From NCBI GenBank assembly GCA_026874595.1, contig CM049317.1:35306901-35370900 (forward strand): a DNA stretch of 64,000 nt, given 5' to 3'. This stretch comes from Sipunculus nudus. Lineage: Eukaryota > Annelida > Sipuncula > Golfingiida > Sipunculidae. The position numbers and the translations under genes are program-made. The notes under the pieces were generated by a model. That model searched no databases. It was not told the origin of the DNA and saw only the letters and a list, made by a program, of their open reading frames with translations. Shown piece by piece: positions 49,276 to 62,102 of the stretch (position 1 is its first letter; every line of letters starts with the position of its first letter).

Positions 49276-51579
49276 TCACTGCCAGTTATTCTGCGAGAGA
49301 CAAAATAAATCTGAAATGGCAAAAAAGTTCATTTGTAACTGTTCATTTGTATAATTTTACATTATCCGGAGACACGTCACACTTAGCAGAAAGTTTTGGA
49401 TATGTATGACACTAATTAAACAATACACACTACTGGTATAAGACAATGCTCTTTTGAAAAGTAAGCGTTACGAAATAATTGTATTGTTATGTAAAACGTT
49501 TTATATTTTATAATTACACACTATTGACGGCTTTATAACGGTACATATTTAAAAATGGTACATATTTTATAAGAATTTACCAATAGATCAGATGCAGCAG
49601 CAGCAAAGCCCAATAAAAGGGTTTTGTCGTCCTTTGACAAATCCGGTCCTCTGGGCGTCATATATATTACAGAAATCTAAAAAAAAAAATTACATGTAGG
49701 CGGTCAAACCGAATATAAGTTACTTAATTTAGTAGAATTATGCTGATAACTTTGTCATAACATTGATCCAAGGTTGAGCCTTTACCTTCATTTTAAGTAT
49801 ATAGGACATTTTATTATGATAAGCTGTTGCATCCTTTTAAGTGCGTCTGCCTGTGAATTGTCAAATAAATGCACACCTGATTTTTGCTGTCGATTGGGAT
49901 ATGGAAGGCACAATGCCATAGATAGATTCCAGTAATGTCATTCTGGCAGTTTGGAGGAAATGTTGTGCATTTTTCTTCTCCCTGATAAATCAATGCGTTA
50001 TTATAAGTGGTACACATAAATTACATTTTTTTATTCATCCAGCTTTGACTTCACTCATATTTACTATTAGTGAAACTGGTGGAAAGTCAAATTATTACAA
50101 CAGTAAAGGTGTTGAACCCATACCTTCAGCGATAATCTTTTCATGCATCCCAGGACAATCGTTGCGATCTTTTCTGCATATTTTGCCATGTTGCTGAATG
50201 AAAGTAATACAAAATACGGTCTGTACCCTGTTTTTTCATCCTGAAAGAAATGCTCGAGCCATCTAGAATCAATTTCCCTTTGACCTTCCCTCTTAAACAG
50301 GAGGACAGGAATGCAGAGAGCCTGAAATGTCCAAAAGATTCATCATTTCAATATTATTTTTATCCATCAAATGTAAGGCAATTGAAAGTGGTCAGACATT
50401 AAAATGTTTATGGACATCTTTGTTAATGTGATAAAGCGGCCCAGTCGTAGCGTCTTGTGTCTAATTATAATACCTCACGAATAATGGTCTTCGGTTAGCC
50501 ACATAACACATATAATGTATGTTTCTAGTCTTAAGCATGTAAAGCGCAAACCTACATTTGACTGGATAAGTCACCTGATGGACTAAGAACGTAATACACT
50601 ACACTGCTTCCTAATAAATTAAAACGAATATTGAAAAGAGTATTTTCCCTGCAAAAATGGCAAATTTAAATGTCTTCAGCCCGACAGAAATATATGATAT
50701 ATGGAAAAGGGGAAACAGAATAGATGTACTCTGACCACACATACCGACATTTGTAACAAAACATGTAGCACCAAATCGGGAGGTTGTTTTTGGTGCGACA
50801 AATTTACAATAACCACAGTGATTATTTTTCCACATATCAAAATAAAAATCACCGTGTCCTAAAGAAAAAAACAGTAACACTGCAGGAGTAAAACACATGA
50901 ATTTTAGTTTAAAAAAAACATAACACGTGACTCTGTGTCATCGCGAGGATATAAGGAAGCCATTCTTGTCCAAAAGAAAATAACGGACAGAATAAGTTAC
51001 TCTGAGGGAGCATCAAGGAAGTCACATCTTATCACACCTGTGCTTATAGACATCCATGTGGCAATCAACGTAATATTCATACGGCACTTTATCTAAGTAA
51101 ACACATTTTATTCAGTTTGTATTACGGCCACTTTTGAATCTCTTTGCGGTACAAGGAGGAAAACATGGGCACCCAAAGGAGTGTATCCCCAAGTGAACTT
51201 TCTTTAGAAGTCCTGGAGTAAAACAATTCATACATCGGAAGTGATCGTTTAGAAAGTAAGAGTACTATTGAATCTTAGCTATTTTACAGTGTCCACCTTA
51301 CAGGTAATAGTAATTATTTCTATATTTACCTCCTGTTTTCTTTTAAAGTTCGTTCGACTTGAGAGTTCAAAAGGAAAGTTCACAACATATACCCAAACCA
51401 TATGCGATAATATATGAAACACTCCCTCTATTCCGGGGTATGTATTATACCCTAAAGGGCAAACTTAGATATAATTAGAAAAAGGCATCTGATTGTTTCG
51501 TCTTTAAACAACAAATATTATTTCCTACCGATAATCCGAGTATGGATGGCTCACTTTCGGCACGCTGCATTACAATTCC
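49276..51579 (-). CDS. 3' part of an unrecognised multi-exon gene
   Basis: Minus-strand exons 51579-51529 (17 codons), 50858-50745 (38), 50321-50124 (66), 49981-49877 (35) and 49676-49581 (32) each have AG/GT borders and are all phase 0 with no stop. A possible last exon at 49290-49276 adds four codons and TGA. Order: a short acidic exon, a hydrophobic strand-rich exon (TVIFILICGKIITVVIVNL), a large exon (LCIPVLLFKREGQREIDSRW, then YRPYFVLLSFSNMAKYAEKI), a Cys-containing exon (IYLWHCAFHIPI), and one with MTPRGPDLSKDDKTLLLGF. The alternation of beta-like and helical segments suggests a compact alpha/beta domain of at least 188 residues. I do not recognise it. Upstream exons may include those at 55742, 56711 and 56880. 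Confidence 0.65.
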
Positions 51580-52174
51580 CTGTAAATAAATGCTTAATAT
51601 ATTTAAAATGACTTTACCTAAAAAATGAATACTTAAAATAACATACACCAAATTGCGAGAAAGAAACATATTTCGTCAGCTCATATTAAAGAATCAGGTT
51701 TTATCATTTATCACTTTGAATGTAAGTTGTAAAGTTTATTCTGGAAGGTGGAAATCTCACTTTATTTCCTAGAAAGAATTTCGGGAACATCATCTCACAT
51801 AATTAAAAACAAGGTTAAACCAGTATATCAGCAGAAGCTGACAAGAGCCTTCAGGCTTAAAAGCAGTGTGCATAGGAGGGAACAGTAACAGAACATCTGT
51901 ACTCGCATGAATAAATATCTTCAAAAATGTGTCAAGTGGCCTTTGCCGGTCTCGTATCAGAAGCCATACAGATTTGTTTAATGATTAACATTGTGGGGGC
52001 TTACATAATACAATTAAATTCTTTAGATGCAGTTCAAGGCAAAATGTGAAATGGAGCTGAAGTAACTTTAGGTCTTCAAAGGAAGGTTAAAATGCTAAGT
52101 GGTAGAGTAAGATCTTAGGACCTTGAAAGGCAGGTGAAGGTCACCCATCGTCTTATTTGACCAAGAATCTGTTA

Positions 52175-52222
<48 letters not shown>

Positions 52223-54308
52223 CTTTATATATATATATATATATATGGCTAAAAGAAATGAAGTAGCTATAAATAATTACTTTTATATATCCTGCCAACC
52301 AGGCAACAATAAGTGTTAAAATTAAGATAATGTAGATGGGGCCATAAGCCTGTCGAAGCAGTTAGCAAGCGACATAGGGTCATGATGCTCAGCTGATCTC
52401 TGACACTGAGAACTTCTAACAACTATTGATGTAATGATCTGGTGCTCACAGAATATAGGTCACCATGACTTAATTTCATGTTCCCCAGGAGATTTCCATA
52501 GGACTTCTCAGGATATTAAGTAAGATGTTTCTGGATCAAACGGTTACAATCTGTGTCCTGTTAAAGGAAGGACAGCTGAAATTTGAATAAAATAATATCG
52601 TGGAATATGAATTAATAAAAGAAAAAAAAAATATAAAAGATGGCACCCCCATTTTTTCCGGAACCGATGGAGCCAGTCATGATCAATAAACTTATGAGTT
52701 GTCAGGACATGAGATGAACTCACAGACGAGAAACTAAAACATTTCTTGTAATTTGAGTATCAAAATACTGGGAAAAATGTAGTGAAAAATAGAAAAAAAT
52801 ACATATGGCGCCACCACTCTTCTGGAACTGATAAAACATTCGTCATGATGAAAAAACGTAGCAGTTTAAATCAATTATATGAACCCAGAGCTGAGAAATT
52901 GCCAACTTGCTGTAAATTGAAAAGGCTAAAATAAACGAGGAACAATTCATGAAAAAAAAAATAGAAATATCTTGTCATGAACAATAAACGTATGAGGTTA
53001 TAGGGCATTAGATGATACCATGGATGAGAAACTGAGATTTTTGCTGTGATTGGCAGTCTTAAAATATAGGGGAAAATGCCTTAAAATTGTAAAAATAAAA
53101 TACACGTGGCGCCACCGCGTTTTTGAATGTTAGTCATGATCAATACACGAGGCAAGATTCATGTCAATCCATGCATTAAATATTGAGATACAGGAGATTT
53201 GGTATCAAACTTTTAATTATTTTGGGGTACCGAAACAAGCCCCTTTACCTGAGAATATAAGTCGCAGTGACCTGTTTTAAGGTTTCCGATATATTTATCC
53301 AGGACATCCCTGGGTTGATAAGGGGTTTCTTGGTCTAACCGTTACAATTTGTGGTTGTTAACGTACGGACAGATAGACGGACAGACAGACAGAGGAACGG
53401 ACAACGGACAAGGATTGATGGCTATAATTCAGATTGTAGAGTTTATAACATGGTCCTGGGTGGGTGACAGGTTTACAGATTGTTCTTATTGTATAAAGGC
53501 TTGGTCCCCAGTTTCTAACGTTATTCTCAACACATATCATGTCTCCCTGCAAGATTCCTACACAATGAATTAACCTATTAGAGTTTTACTGTCACAAAAG
53601 CTGCAATTAAGAAAAGGTGTGCACAGGAGCTGAATGAAAGTGCAATTAGATTGAAAAGAGTTGCTATGTAACAAAGACTAAGCAATAACAGTCATAATGT
53701 TAATACCAGGCAACTCAGCTAAGATACATCTCAGCTTTGACACTTAAAAACCCAGAGTCCAAATCAACATAAATCCTATACCTAACATCTTATTTAATCA
53801 TGATGAAATACACAGAGTGTGAGAATTGTAAATAAGGACTGGCCCTTAGTACATTACAAGATAACTTTCAGTAAGCTGAGCTATAAATTGTCAAGGCCAA
53901 AAAGCCCACCGTAGTCCTAACATTCAGTAGTTCCTGAGAAAATGTGCTCGATTTTCTTTTATGGAGTTAAAACCAAGACACCAGATGGGCGAATGTCGGG
54001 ACGGATTGCATGAGTGACGACAAAAACGGGAAATCCCTCAAAAGCCCATAAGATAAATACTATATGGATGATGTCATTCTGAAGATATCAAACAATGGAT
54101 GCAAGAGTTTTCAAAAATTGTAGTAACCAGTTTTCCTATGATGTGTGACCAGTAAATAGAAGGTTGAAAGAACATTGTTATCAAGAAGAGCCTGAAAGAG
54201 ATGTGATACAGATTGTTGTAATTTTTAAAGAAAAGAAGAAACGTCTTCTTACAGGTTTTCTTACAGTTGGACATCTTATCTACAGAGTGTCATTATAAAC
54301 ATATACAT

Positions 54309-54367
<59 letters not shown>

Positions 54368-54452
54368 TTAATAGCCATATTGGTTCACTGTATATAGATG
54401 AAAATGTGATACACCGGCAGTAAACCGACTTTTTGTGTGTATACCAGTTCCA

Positions 54453-54512
<60 letters not shown>

Positions 54513-54683
54513 TATATATATATATTAAAATATATATATATATATATGAATAGAAACAAGCTGGGATTGGAATCTTATGAAAATAAAAGACAAAGCAGCC
54601 TAGTGGAAAGTTGAGCAGCAATAAAGAACCAACACTACAGAACGGTCCACTTAGTGTACAATATGATGCCGCCTGTATACATA

Positions 54684-54736
<53 letters not shown>

Positions 54737-54832
54737 ATAAGTGGTATATAAGTGGTATAGCAGTGTAAGTCTGTAGTAGAAGCATAGGTAAAGATAAAGA
54801 GTCTAAAAGGCGTCACTCTTTATCTTTACCTA

Positions 54833-54881
<49 letters not shown>

Positions 54882-55664
54882 ATATGTTTATATATATATT
54901 TATATTTATACAATTATGGTGGCTACACTAACTATAAGAGATCGCTTGCAATTCATTCTTTCTCATTGTCTATATGTATACCCCCATACGGTTCAGTAAA
55001 GTACACCATAATTCACATATCTAAAATTCTAAACACTGCTATACAGCGCCATAGATCTCAGTATTGACAATCTATTGAATTGAGACATACAATGAACATA
55101 TCAAATTCGGCAGGAAGGTAGAGACCTTGGGTTCCTAAAATAGATAATATGGCCAATCATTATTTTATATTACGGTAAATTAAAAAATCTAGATGTAGTC
55201 GGACAATGGTCCTCAGAGGGCCCCGTATTTCTAGTAACAAGCTGGACTAGTTTATATACGGGAAATAAGTTTAGTTGTTTGTTTTTAAATATGACTGACC
55301 GACAGGTTTTTCTCATAATGCTTGAGGAAACAAAAATCCTACTCCTTCAAATCATTTTGAAAGAGGATATGTCTGAAAAAAAATTGTGTGCAAGACAAAC
55401 TCACGGATTGTACTCTGTCGGCCATATTGGAATTCCGACAGGTGTGTAATTCTATAGGTCTTGAGTAACAAATCATCCCTGAGTAAGAGAAAAACCAAGT
55501 ATGTTCTTGTTGAGATATCGCGCGCGACAGAAAGCATCACGGACGGAAGTACGGATGAACTGACGGACGGATCACTGACACGGTGAGCACTATAGGGCAC
55601 CGCTCTTCAAGCGGGGCCCTTAATATTCCTGATATTTCCTTTGTACATTTCATCGCTTTATTAC
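51580..55664. other. Repeat-rich stretch
   Basis: Holds long AT microsatellites (52173-52246, 54314-54364, 54455-54547, 54690-54733, 54835-54877), satellite-like units sharing AGAATATARGTCACCATGAC at about 52450 and 53250, and a GGACAGACAGACAGAGGAACG stretch at about 53365-53415. A GGACGGA-rich block ending CAAGCGGGGCCCTT at about 55530-55622 resembles the 3' end of a dispersed repeat. No exon found. Confidence 0.5.
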
Positions 55665-55742
55665 CTCATATGTATCCATGTTTTCTTCTGTGACGTTATA
55701 AGATCCTTCTAACCTTATGTCGTGCGCACTTCCGCTTGATAC
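55665..55742 (-). CDS. Small phase-0 exon (26 codons), unrecognised gene
   Basis: AG/GT borders (TTTAACAG acceptor, GAG|GTAATA donor) with an open frame of hydrophilic, acidic residues (EGSYNVTEENMDTYE). Same length and relative position as the exon 62548-62471 downstream of the other duplicated block. Probably part of the minus-strand gene continuing toward 51579. Confidence 0.5.
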
Positions 55743-56627
55743 CTGTTAAATTGAAATACGAAAATGTCATTTGTCAATTCAAATGCTGCTCGTAGATGAA
55801 ACATGCACTCAACAAAAAGCAAACGGCTAATATCCTTCCGCATACGTTCCTACACTGTGACACGGTGATACTGATATAACGTATATCTAAGGCGTTGATG
55901 TCCAGATGAGTTCTTAGGTCTATCGGGTTTCCTTATGCACGATTAATAAATGGACCACGTTTAAAGTTCCTATGATTTGGCTCCTCAACCATCGGGGGGG
56001 GGGACACATATTGTTTAGCGTATCGTCGTCCGAATATCAAAAAGAATAGCATGGATAGAGCACTGTTTATTATACTTAACTTAAAATGTCTTTTGAAGTA
56101 GGTAGATAGGCCACTGTGGCAACATACCAAAGGCCATTTTTCACATTTTATACTACCTGGTTAAAACATTGTTTAAACAATAACATAACAAATAACATAA
56201 CCTTTAAAAACCCATTGATTTTTCGTGAAATATGACAAAAATTGTTCCACCAAAATCTCAGATGAGTTCTTAAACTGGCGACCTTTAGCTTAATCTTAAG
56301 GTCAAATCTTCAGAATTCTTGGATTTTGGTGAACACCATAACTTCTTTTCCTCACATTTTACGGATGGGGACCCATAGGGAGAGGAAAAAATTTCGGGTT
56401 TCCAGCAACAAAAAAAAAGTGGTCATGATGTATTAAGAGATTCAGAGATCATATCACTGTATGACAAAAAAGTACACCAGAGTAACAGATTAATTACCTT
56501 GCCATGTTAAGCTGTGAAAAAATTGAGAAAATAATATTCTACAGATCAGCTGACTCTGATGTACTTGTACTCAATAAAACATCATGAACCAAAAGTTTTA
56601 ACTAATATAATTAAAAAAATGCTTTAC

Positions 56628-56711
56628 CTTAGAATCATGTTTCCCTCTTTCGTTAGAGTCAGAAGAACCATCGAAAGCTTTGCTCGAGTTTTCTGATTTT
56701 CTTACAGGTAT
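56628..56711 (-). CDS. Duplicated 28-codon exon, copy A
   Basis: Phase-0 exon with CACACAG acceptor and AAG|GTAAAG donor. The product starts IPVRKSENSSKAFDG and ends SDSNERGKHDSK: hydrophilic and probably a flexible linker. Copy B at 63420-63337 has the same length and phase with an intact frame despite several substitutions, which supports real coding use. Confidence 0.6.
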
Positions 56712-56850
56712 CTGTGTGTTTGGAACACGAAATACGAAGAGACAATGCTGGTGACATGGGGGTTATAGTATAAGAAATAATTTCATTATAAACCTCTCAT
56801 CTTTGAAGCATTATAACTTTTTTCATTTATGAGAGACCCGGGAAAATTAC

Positions 56851-56880
56851 CAGCACTCCTTCTGATTTCCATTCAGGTAT
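56851..56880 (-). CDS. Duplicated 10-codon mini-exon, copy A
   Basis: Short phase-0 segment (IPEWKSEGVL) between AG and GTAATT; copy B (63588-63559) reads APERRSEGLL before GTTATT. The start resembles the 28-codon exon (IP.RKSE), so the two may be related exons. Confidence 0.35.
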
Positions 56881-57310
56881 CTCTGTGTTAGTGAAAATAT
56901 GATTTAATGTAAGGCATAAGGAATAACATGAATAGTGAGATGTTCAAACAGCATGTGCATATAAAATACATTTACCAGTAAATACATACCTTTAATATTT
57001 ATTATAAAATATAGTGCTATAGCTTTGAAACCTGTGACAAGTTTTAACTTTACAATTGACACTGTGATCATATCTCTCTGATCATACTGGCATTTTTTCC
57101 ATTATCGAAAAAGCTAATACATGATGCTCTCAAATAAAAAACCTAGAAACGTCGCATCTGAAATGGTGTAATATACTGAATCTCCAGACATTGGGCGTAC
57201 ACTCTTTTAAACACATTTTCAATTTAGCTTAAGGCCAAGTTCAAACAAATGGCCTGTAGGCCATGACGCTAAGCTGAATTAGACATACAAGCGATGCATG
57301 TATTAATTAT

Positions 57311-58460
57311 TTATGCTTTGATCTGTTGTAAAATATTTGTTAATGAACGTTGAACAATGGATTGAATGACATACATCAAGACTTCTCAAAATCAATCTTT
57401 TTGTCCATAGGCCTAAGAACATAGGATATATCAGCCTTATTCAGGATTTCAAGATAATAGAAAAAGTGCCTCCCTTTATGGTTAGTCTCGATATCCAACT
57501 GCCACGATTTGTGTCCATCTAACATATTGCGTGCTAAATGCTCTTAGTAACCGTGACGAGATATCAGGATTCAAATGAATTTTGATAGGAACTTCCCTGG
57601 ATCTTAATTTAATTAAAATATCCATATCAAACAGTAGCAATTTGAGTAAATATGATATTTAGAGTGCTCAAATCATGTTTTGTCATATATTTTGCAGAAT
57701 ATTGGTCACGGTAATCTTATTTCCGTTTTCCAAGGAACAATACATTGACCTGAATTTTATACATTAAGTAAGATGTTTCTTTATTCAACAGTCAAGATTA
57801 TGGTCATGTGTGACTTTTAGGTACTAAAAATTAAGTTTTTGGCTCATAGCTCACATAATATAGGCATTCATAAGTTTATTTTAATTGTTGAAGATTTGCA
57901 TAATATAGGCATTCATAAGTTTATTTTAAGTGTTGAAAATTTGCACAGGAACACGTTGAATATCAATTAAGAAGGTTCTACTTCAAACCGTAATGATCTG
58001 TGCCCATACGTTGTTTTTTTTCAATAGCGCACAAAATACAGATCACTGTGGCCTTATTTCATTATTCATAGGAAACGTGCAAAGGACATCTATGGATTTA
58101 TAATAGCAGGCTCTTGGTCCAAAAGTTAATTTTTATGAACTGCGTAACAGCCTTTGTGCTGGAGAGTAACTCGCAGAATCAAAGGCTCATTGATACAATT
58201 TTACCCTGTCTGAATGTGAACCCTACTCTGAATAATGTTTTTGGCCAGTACCTTGCAGAATATAGATCATCATGACCTAATCTCAGCTTTCGAATGAGAT
58301 ATTTCCAAGATCTATCAGGATTTTCTGTAAAATGATTCTAGAGATAACGGATACGGTTTGTGCCCTGTCTGAGTGCCTTGTTTCTCAAAATAATGGTTTC
58401 GGCCCCTTACCTCACAGAATATAAGTCACCATGCCCAAATTCTAGGTTACAATGTTTACC
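57311..58460. repeat. Degenerate satellite-like array
   Basis: Units sharing an AGAATATAGRTCACCATGAC-like core recur at about 57698, 57853, 58028, 58258 and 58417, roughly every 155-230 bp, with diverged TTTCTGGATCAAA and GTGCCCTGTCTGA blocks in between. Related units occur at 52450 and 53250. A perfect-looking 46-bp local duplication (CATAATATAGGCATTCATAA) sits at 57855-57945. Confidence 0.6.
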
Positions 58461-59437
58461 CGGTTAAAAGAAGATCGGGCAGACGGACGGACAAAGGGTG
58501 GTTGGTACAGGGAAAGGTAGTCTCGTTCTATCTCTATTGAAAGGAGCTAGAAAAGGCTGGTTCCAAAATTTTTCCGGAGACAACCTCATGACATCATACA
58601 CCATTCGGACCCCGTTTCGAATGGCCTGATTCTCAAAACACGCGTTGTGGGTCAGTTTTTCAGAGAACACTGCGATTCCCTACGTTTGAGCTTGCTGCGA
58701 CATATATATACGGTTATATTATAATCTTTTGATACAAAAAAATAAATACGTTTCCTGTTTATGCTGCATGTGGCCTGATCCTGGCTTCACTGAGGCAACG
58801 CTCACTATGAGTTGACATTGCATTTTAAACAAACCATCGATTATGTGTGTAGGCCTTTGAACACTTAATTTCATCAAGCATGATTCGCGATAAATTAAAT
58901 TTCGTACAGTTATTGATTCCATAGTATCAAACTGTATTATGAAGGGTTAGTAAAACTACACATATTTGATTGAAAAAATGCGTAATCCTTGGATTCCGGA
59001 GCAACCTTATAAGCCATCATGCGTATAGCCTAGGCGTATATTTGATAATAATAATAATGATTATAATAGTAATAAAAATAATAATAACAATGTTAATAAT
59101 AATACTTTTTATTATTATTCCTATATTTTTTTATGAACAGCAATAGAAAATTATATAGTTTATGATATAAAATGTATTAGGAAATTGTTCATAACCAAAT
59201 GAAATAACTTATATTGGCATATATTATTAACGATTAATAATTTATGTTCCATGAATGTGTTTTGTAAATCTATTTACATGGAAATAAAATATAATCTTAT
59301 AGGTACCCATTTTAAATAAAGCAGAATATATGTATTATATATAATTATAATGTAATATATTATAAAGTACATCGTTCGTATCCATTTTAAATTAATCTAC
59401 AAATATAAATATTTGTAAATAACAGTATGTATGTATG

Positions 59438-59476
<39 letters not shown>

Positions 59477-59944
59477 TTATTTATTCCATCCCATATCGTT
59501 CTATTCTCATTGATCGCATTAACGACCTAGTTAATCCTAAATGTGCTCATACCTTACACTGAGTATTGAGAAATAAGTAAAATGTAGAAATGAAACCTGC
59601 ATAGGGGAAAACCTATACATTGTTTAGCTTTATCAGATAGGTCGCTGTCGGTTTACTTCTATACTAGTTCAGTCTGCGTTTATATTGTTTGCTGTTGTGC
59701 GACCAGGATGGAGTCAGCGCGAATTGGATGTGCCTATGCCTCTACATGCGTGACCTCACGACAATGTACTTTGGACTTATTCGTGACAATAAATAACCAC
59801 TGATATTCTATTCACAGTTTTTTCAAAATGTCTTGTTCAATGGCTTTCGTGCACCTAAACTGCAACATATTATGTTAAATATGTATTCAGTAGGTTTTCA
59901 AATGCCTTTAGTGTAATTATGGGTTAATCGTTAGGCATTACGTA
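58461..59944. other. Gene-free stretch
   Basis: Begins with a GACGGACGGACAAAGGGTGG repeat end, then AT-rich DNA with AAT-type trinucleotide tracts (59045-59120) and a GTAT/AT microsatellite (59425-59471). No exon found. Confidence 0.45.
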
Positions 59945-60385
59945 TATAGTGGTTGGCTTCATATTCGCGAGGCAGAAATTTCGCGATTTCTCCATTTTTA
60001 ATTTGTTTCGCGAGGGTTTCATTTTCGCGATCTAACCAGAACCTATATCAAATCTTTGGTAAATCCATACCTGTGTGTATTATAAAATGAAAATAAGTCA
60101 TGAGTTCGTGGTATTCTTCTCATATAACGATGGGCCCGTATACACAGCACAGGTAGTTTAGTTCAAATTTAAGGTAACGTTTTCCCTCTACCTGTATGGA
60201 TGTAACTTATTATAAAATTTCTTACTGTTATAACCTATTCCCATACAAGTATTGGCTACACTAAATATGAAAGACACACTGAATCGGCCAATTATTCCCG
60301 AGGGCTTCATTTTCGCGATAATTTTCCATTCGCGAATATTGCGAAATTAAAACCCTCGCGAACAAAAAGGCAACCACAGTATGTA
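59945..60385. mobile_element. MITE-like element rich in TCGCGA
   Basis: Imperfect inverted ends: TATAGTGGTTGGCTTCATATTCGCGAGG on the left and, on the other strand, TACTGTGGTTGCCTTTTTGTTCGCGAGGG on the right. Inside are repeated ATTTCGCGAT/TTTTCGCGAT motifs in both orientations. About 440 bp and non-coding. TA may be the duplicated target, suggesting a Tc1/mariner-type source; this is inference. Confidence 0.6.
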
Positions 60386-60585
60386 CATGTATATTTATTT
60401 TTATCATGAATAAATATTTATAACAGAATTGTTTTCTTTTCAACTTCACACAAAAAACATGCATAACAAGGGTCAAGGAAAAGTTGAACATTTTGTTATA
60501 GTTCATATTAAAGATATGCGATTAATATGCACTGATACACATTAAAAATCGGCGTGTTATATGCAACCTAGGTAAGAGATTAAAA

Positions 60586-60656
60586 AATACGACCACCCCC
60601 TAATTAGGCCCACTATGCTCAGTCCCAGGGTGGTCGTAATTGAGGGGTTCCACTGT

Positions 60657-60657
<1 letters not shown>
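60586..60657. repeat. Short hairpin repeat with GGTGGTCG arms
   Basis: Left arm AATACGACCACCCC and right arm GGGTGGTCGTAATT are inverted around a 20-odd-base loop, followed by GAGGGGTTCCACTGTA. It resembles one end of a TIR element. Confidence 0.5.
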
Positions 60658-60687
<30 letters not shown>

Positions 60688-61241
60688 AATATATATATTC
60701 CAAATAAAATATATTTTTATTTAAAAGCATAGCCCTGTATGTATGTACAAACACAACTAGACAAAGGACAAAGTAATGTAAGATCTATAGGCCTGAGGGG
60801 CTCCTACTGATATAAATGCTTTAGGTTTCACATTGCTTAAGTTGAAATCTTTTAGGCTTTGAGATTGTAATCCTGAAGCGTGCACATTAAACAGTGGAAC
60901 GTCATAATGTTTGGAGACCGGAAATAGAACATATCTCAAGCTAACGCAAGTTCACGCATTTTGTAAAATGACTTACGCTACCTATTGCTCAGGTGACTTT
61001 AAGTAATCTGAGATAAACAAACATGATGGCGCATCCACACTTACACATGTGAACAATTTTAAAGAAATCCGTCAATTAATAAATGTTATCAATATCTTTA
61101 CGTGTAAAAAATAAAATATTATCAGAGAATTATGATGTTTTCTAGAATTTGTACAAAACATTAAATGAATAAAGGATACATCCGTTCCCATGGAAATGTT
61201 AACTGCCACAATTCAAATAAAATTGATTCTATTACAAATTT

Positions 61242-61459
61242 CTATGCTTCCGCACAAAGAGAACGAAATTTGTTCATCCGTTTCAGAATGCCCTCAGCCA
61301 CAGTAAAGTAAAATAGTCGCCTTTCTCTAATAGAAGACAACATATCTTTGGTAAACCCGATTTTCACGACCTTCCTTTCATAAGGCTTAGTCCTCCATCC
61401 ATATTTATGTGCTTTAATGTCATGAGGAAAATCAGTGAACACTTTTTTTAAGTCATCAC
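61242..61459 (-). CDS. Probable terminal exon, unrecognised
   Basis: After a TTTTGTAAG acceptor the frame runs 71 codons to TAG at 61242-61244 with coding-like composition (KPYERKVVKIGFTKDMLSSI, then RERRLFYFTVAEGILKRMNK). It needs a phase-1 upstream exon, which I did not find; the phase-0 exon at 61805-61689 does not fit directly. Its pattern weakly resembles the 66-codon exon at 50321-50124, so it may be a diverged or decayed paralogue. Confidence 0.4.
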
Positions 61460-61688
61460 CTTACAAAATTTGTCTACGGTGGTCGTGCAACTACTGTATT
61501 GAAAACGTAGGATTGAGACTTTCAGTCTGAGGATACAAATAAAAGACGAATACCGGTTTTACAATGAGAGGACACAAAAGTAACTGCTTTTTAATTCTGA
61601 TCAAGGTCTCTAATGACATATAGAATAATAAAGCCACCCTTCTTCCTAGAAATTATATATTTTCATTGAAAATATGTCATAGTCATAC

Positions 61689-61805
61689 CTTGGACGCATA
61701 TCTGGATTTTCTGTCGACGATGGGACAATCTTCTGTCGACTTGTTAACACACTGCCCAGTTATCTGTATTTTCCAAAAAGGAACGGGTGAAAGAGTACGT
61801 TGCAC
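61689..61805 (-). CDS. Candidate phase-0 exon (39 codons), unrecognised
   Basis: AG/GT borders (GACCGTAG acceptor, AAG|GTATGA donor) and an open frame with PVPFWKIQITGQCVNKSTED and IVDRKSRYASK. It lies downstream of the duplicated exon block on the same strand. The plus-strand frame over the same bases (61666-61881) is the competing reading. Confidence 0.35.
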
Positions 61806-62060
61806 CTACGGTCAACAGCATGATCAAAATGGCTTTGATAGTATTTTAGCCAAAATCTCCGTATGCACAAAATGCCCCTAACAAAGACCAAAATTTTGAA
61901 GATTTTTATCCATATCAGTCAATTAATTGACGTTAGGGTTTTTTTCTCATTTTCACGCATTATTTCTGATTATCTTTCTTGTTCCGGTGTATTAAATTCA
62001 AAATGAAGAGATATTTCTGGATATATGTGTGTAAAAGTATTTTCAACATATACCACTCAC

Positions 62061-62102
62061 CCCTGAGGTATCTTTCCCTTTATCACTGATGCCAGACGGG
62101 GC
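62061..62102 (-). CDS. Candidate short exon (14 codons)
   Basis: The open minus frame APSGISDKGKDTSG ends at a strong donor (GGG|GTGAGT); the acceptor (TGTTCAAG) is weak. Composition is hydrophilic, like the other small exons of this block. Confidence 0.25.

Larger units (their letters stand above)
56038..57310. repeat. Direct duplication, copy A
   Basis: Aligns by eye across its length with 62680-64000 in the same orientation. Shared blocks include GAGAAAATAATATTCTACAG, TGTGTGTTTGGAACACGAAA, CATACTGGCATT and ACGCTAAGCT.ATTAGACATA. Divergence is moderate with small indels. The copy spacing is about 6.7 kb. It contains two small exons. Confidence 0.85.

Noticed and set aside
54454-54816. 120-residue minus-strand ORF
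   Set aside because: Mostly Ile-Tyr repeats translated from AT microsatellites.
61666-61881. Plus-strand 71-residue ORF
   Set aside because: The minus strand over the same bases has matching splice sites and phase with neighbouring exons, so the plus frame is more likely a shadow.
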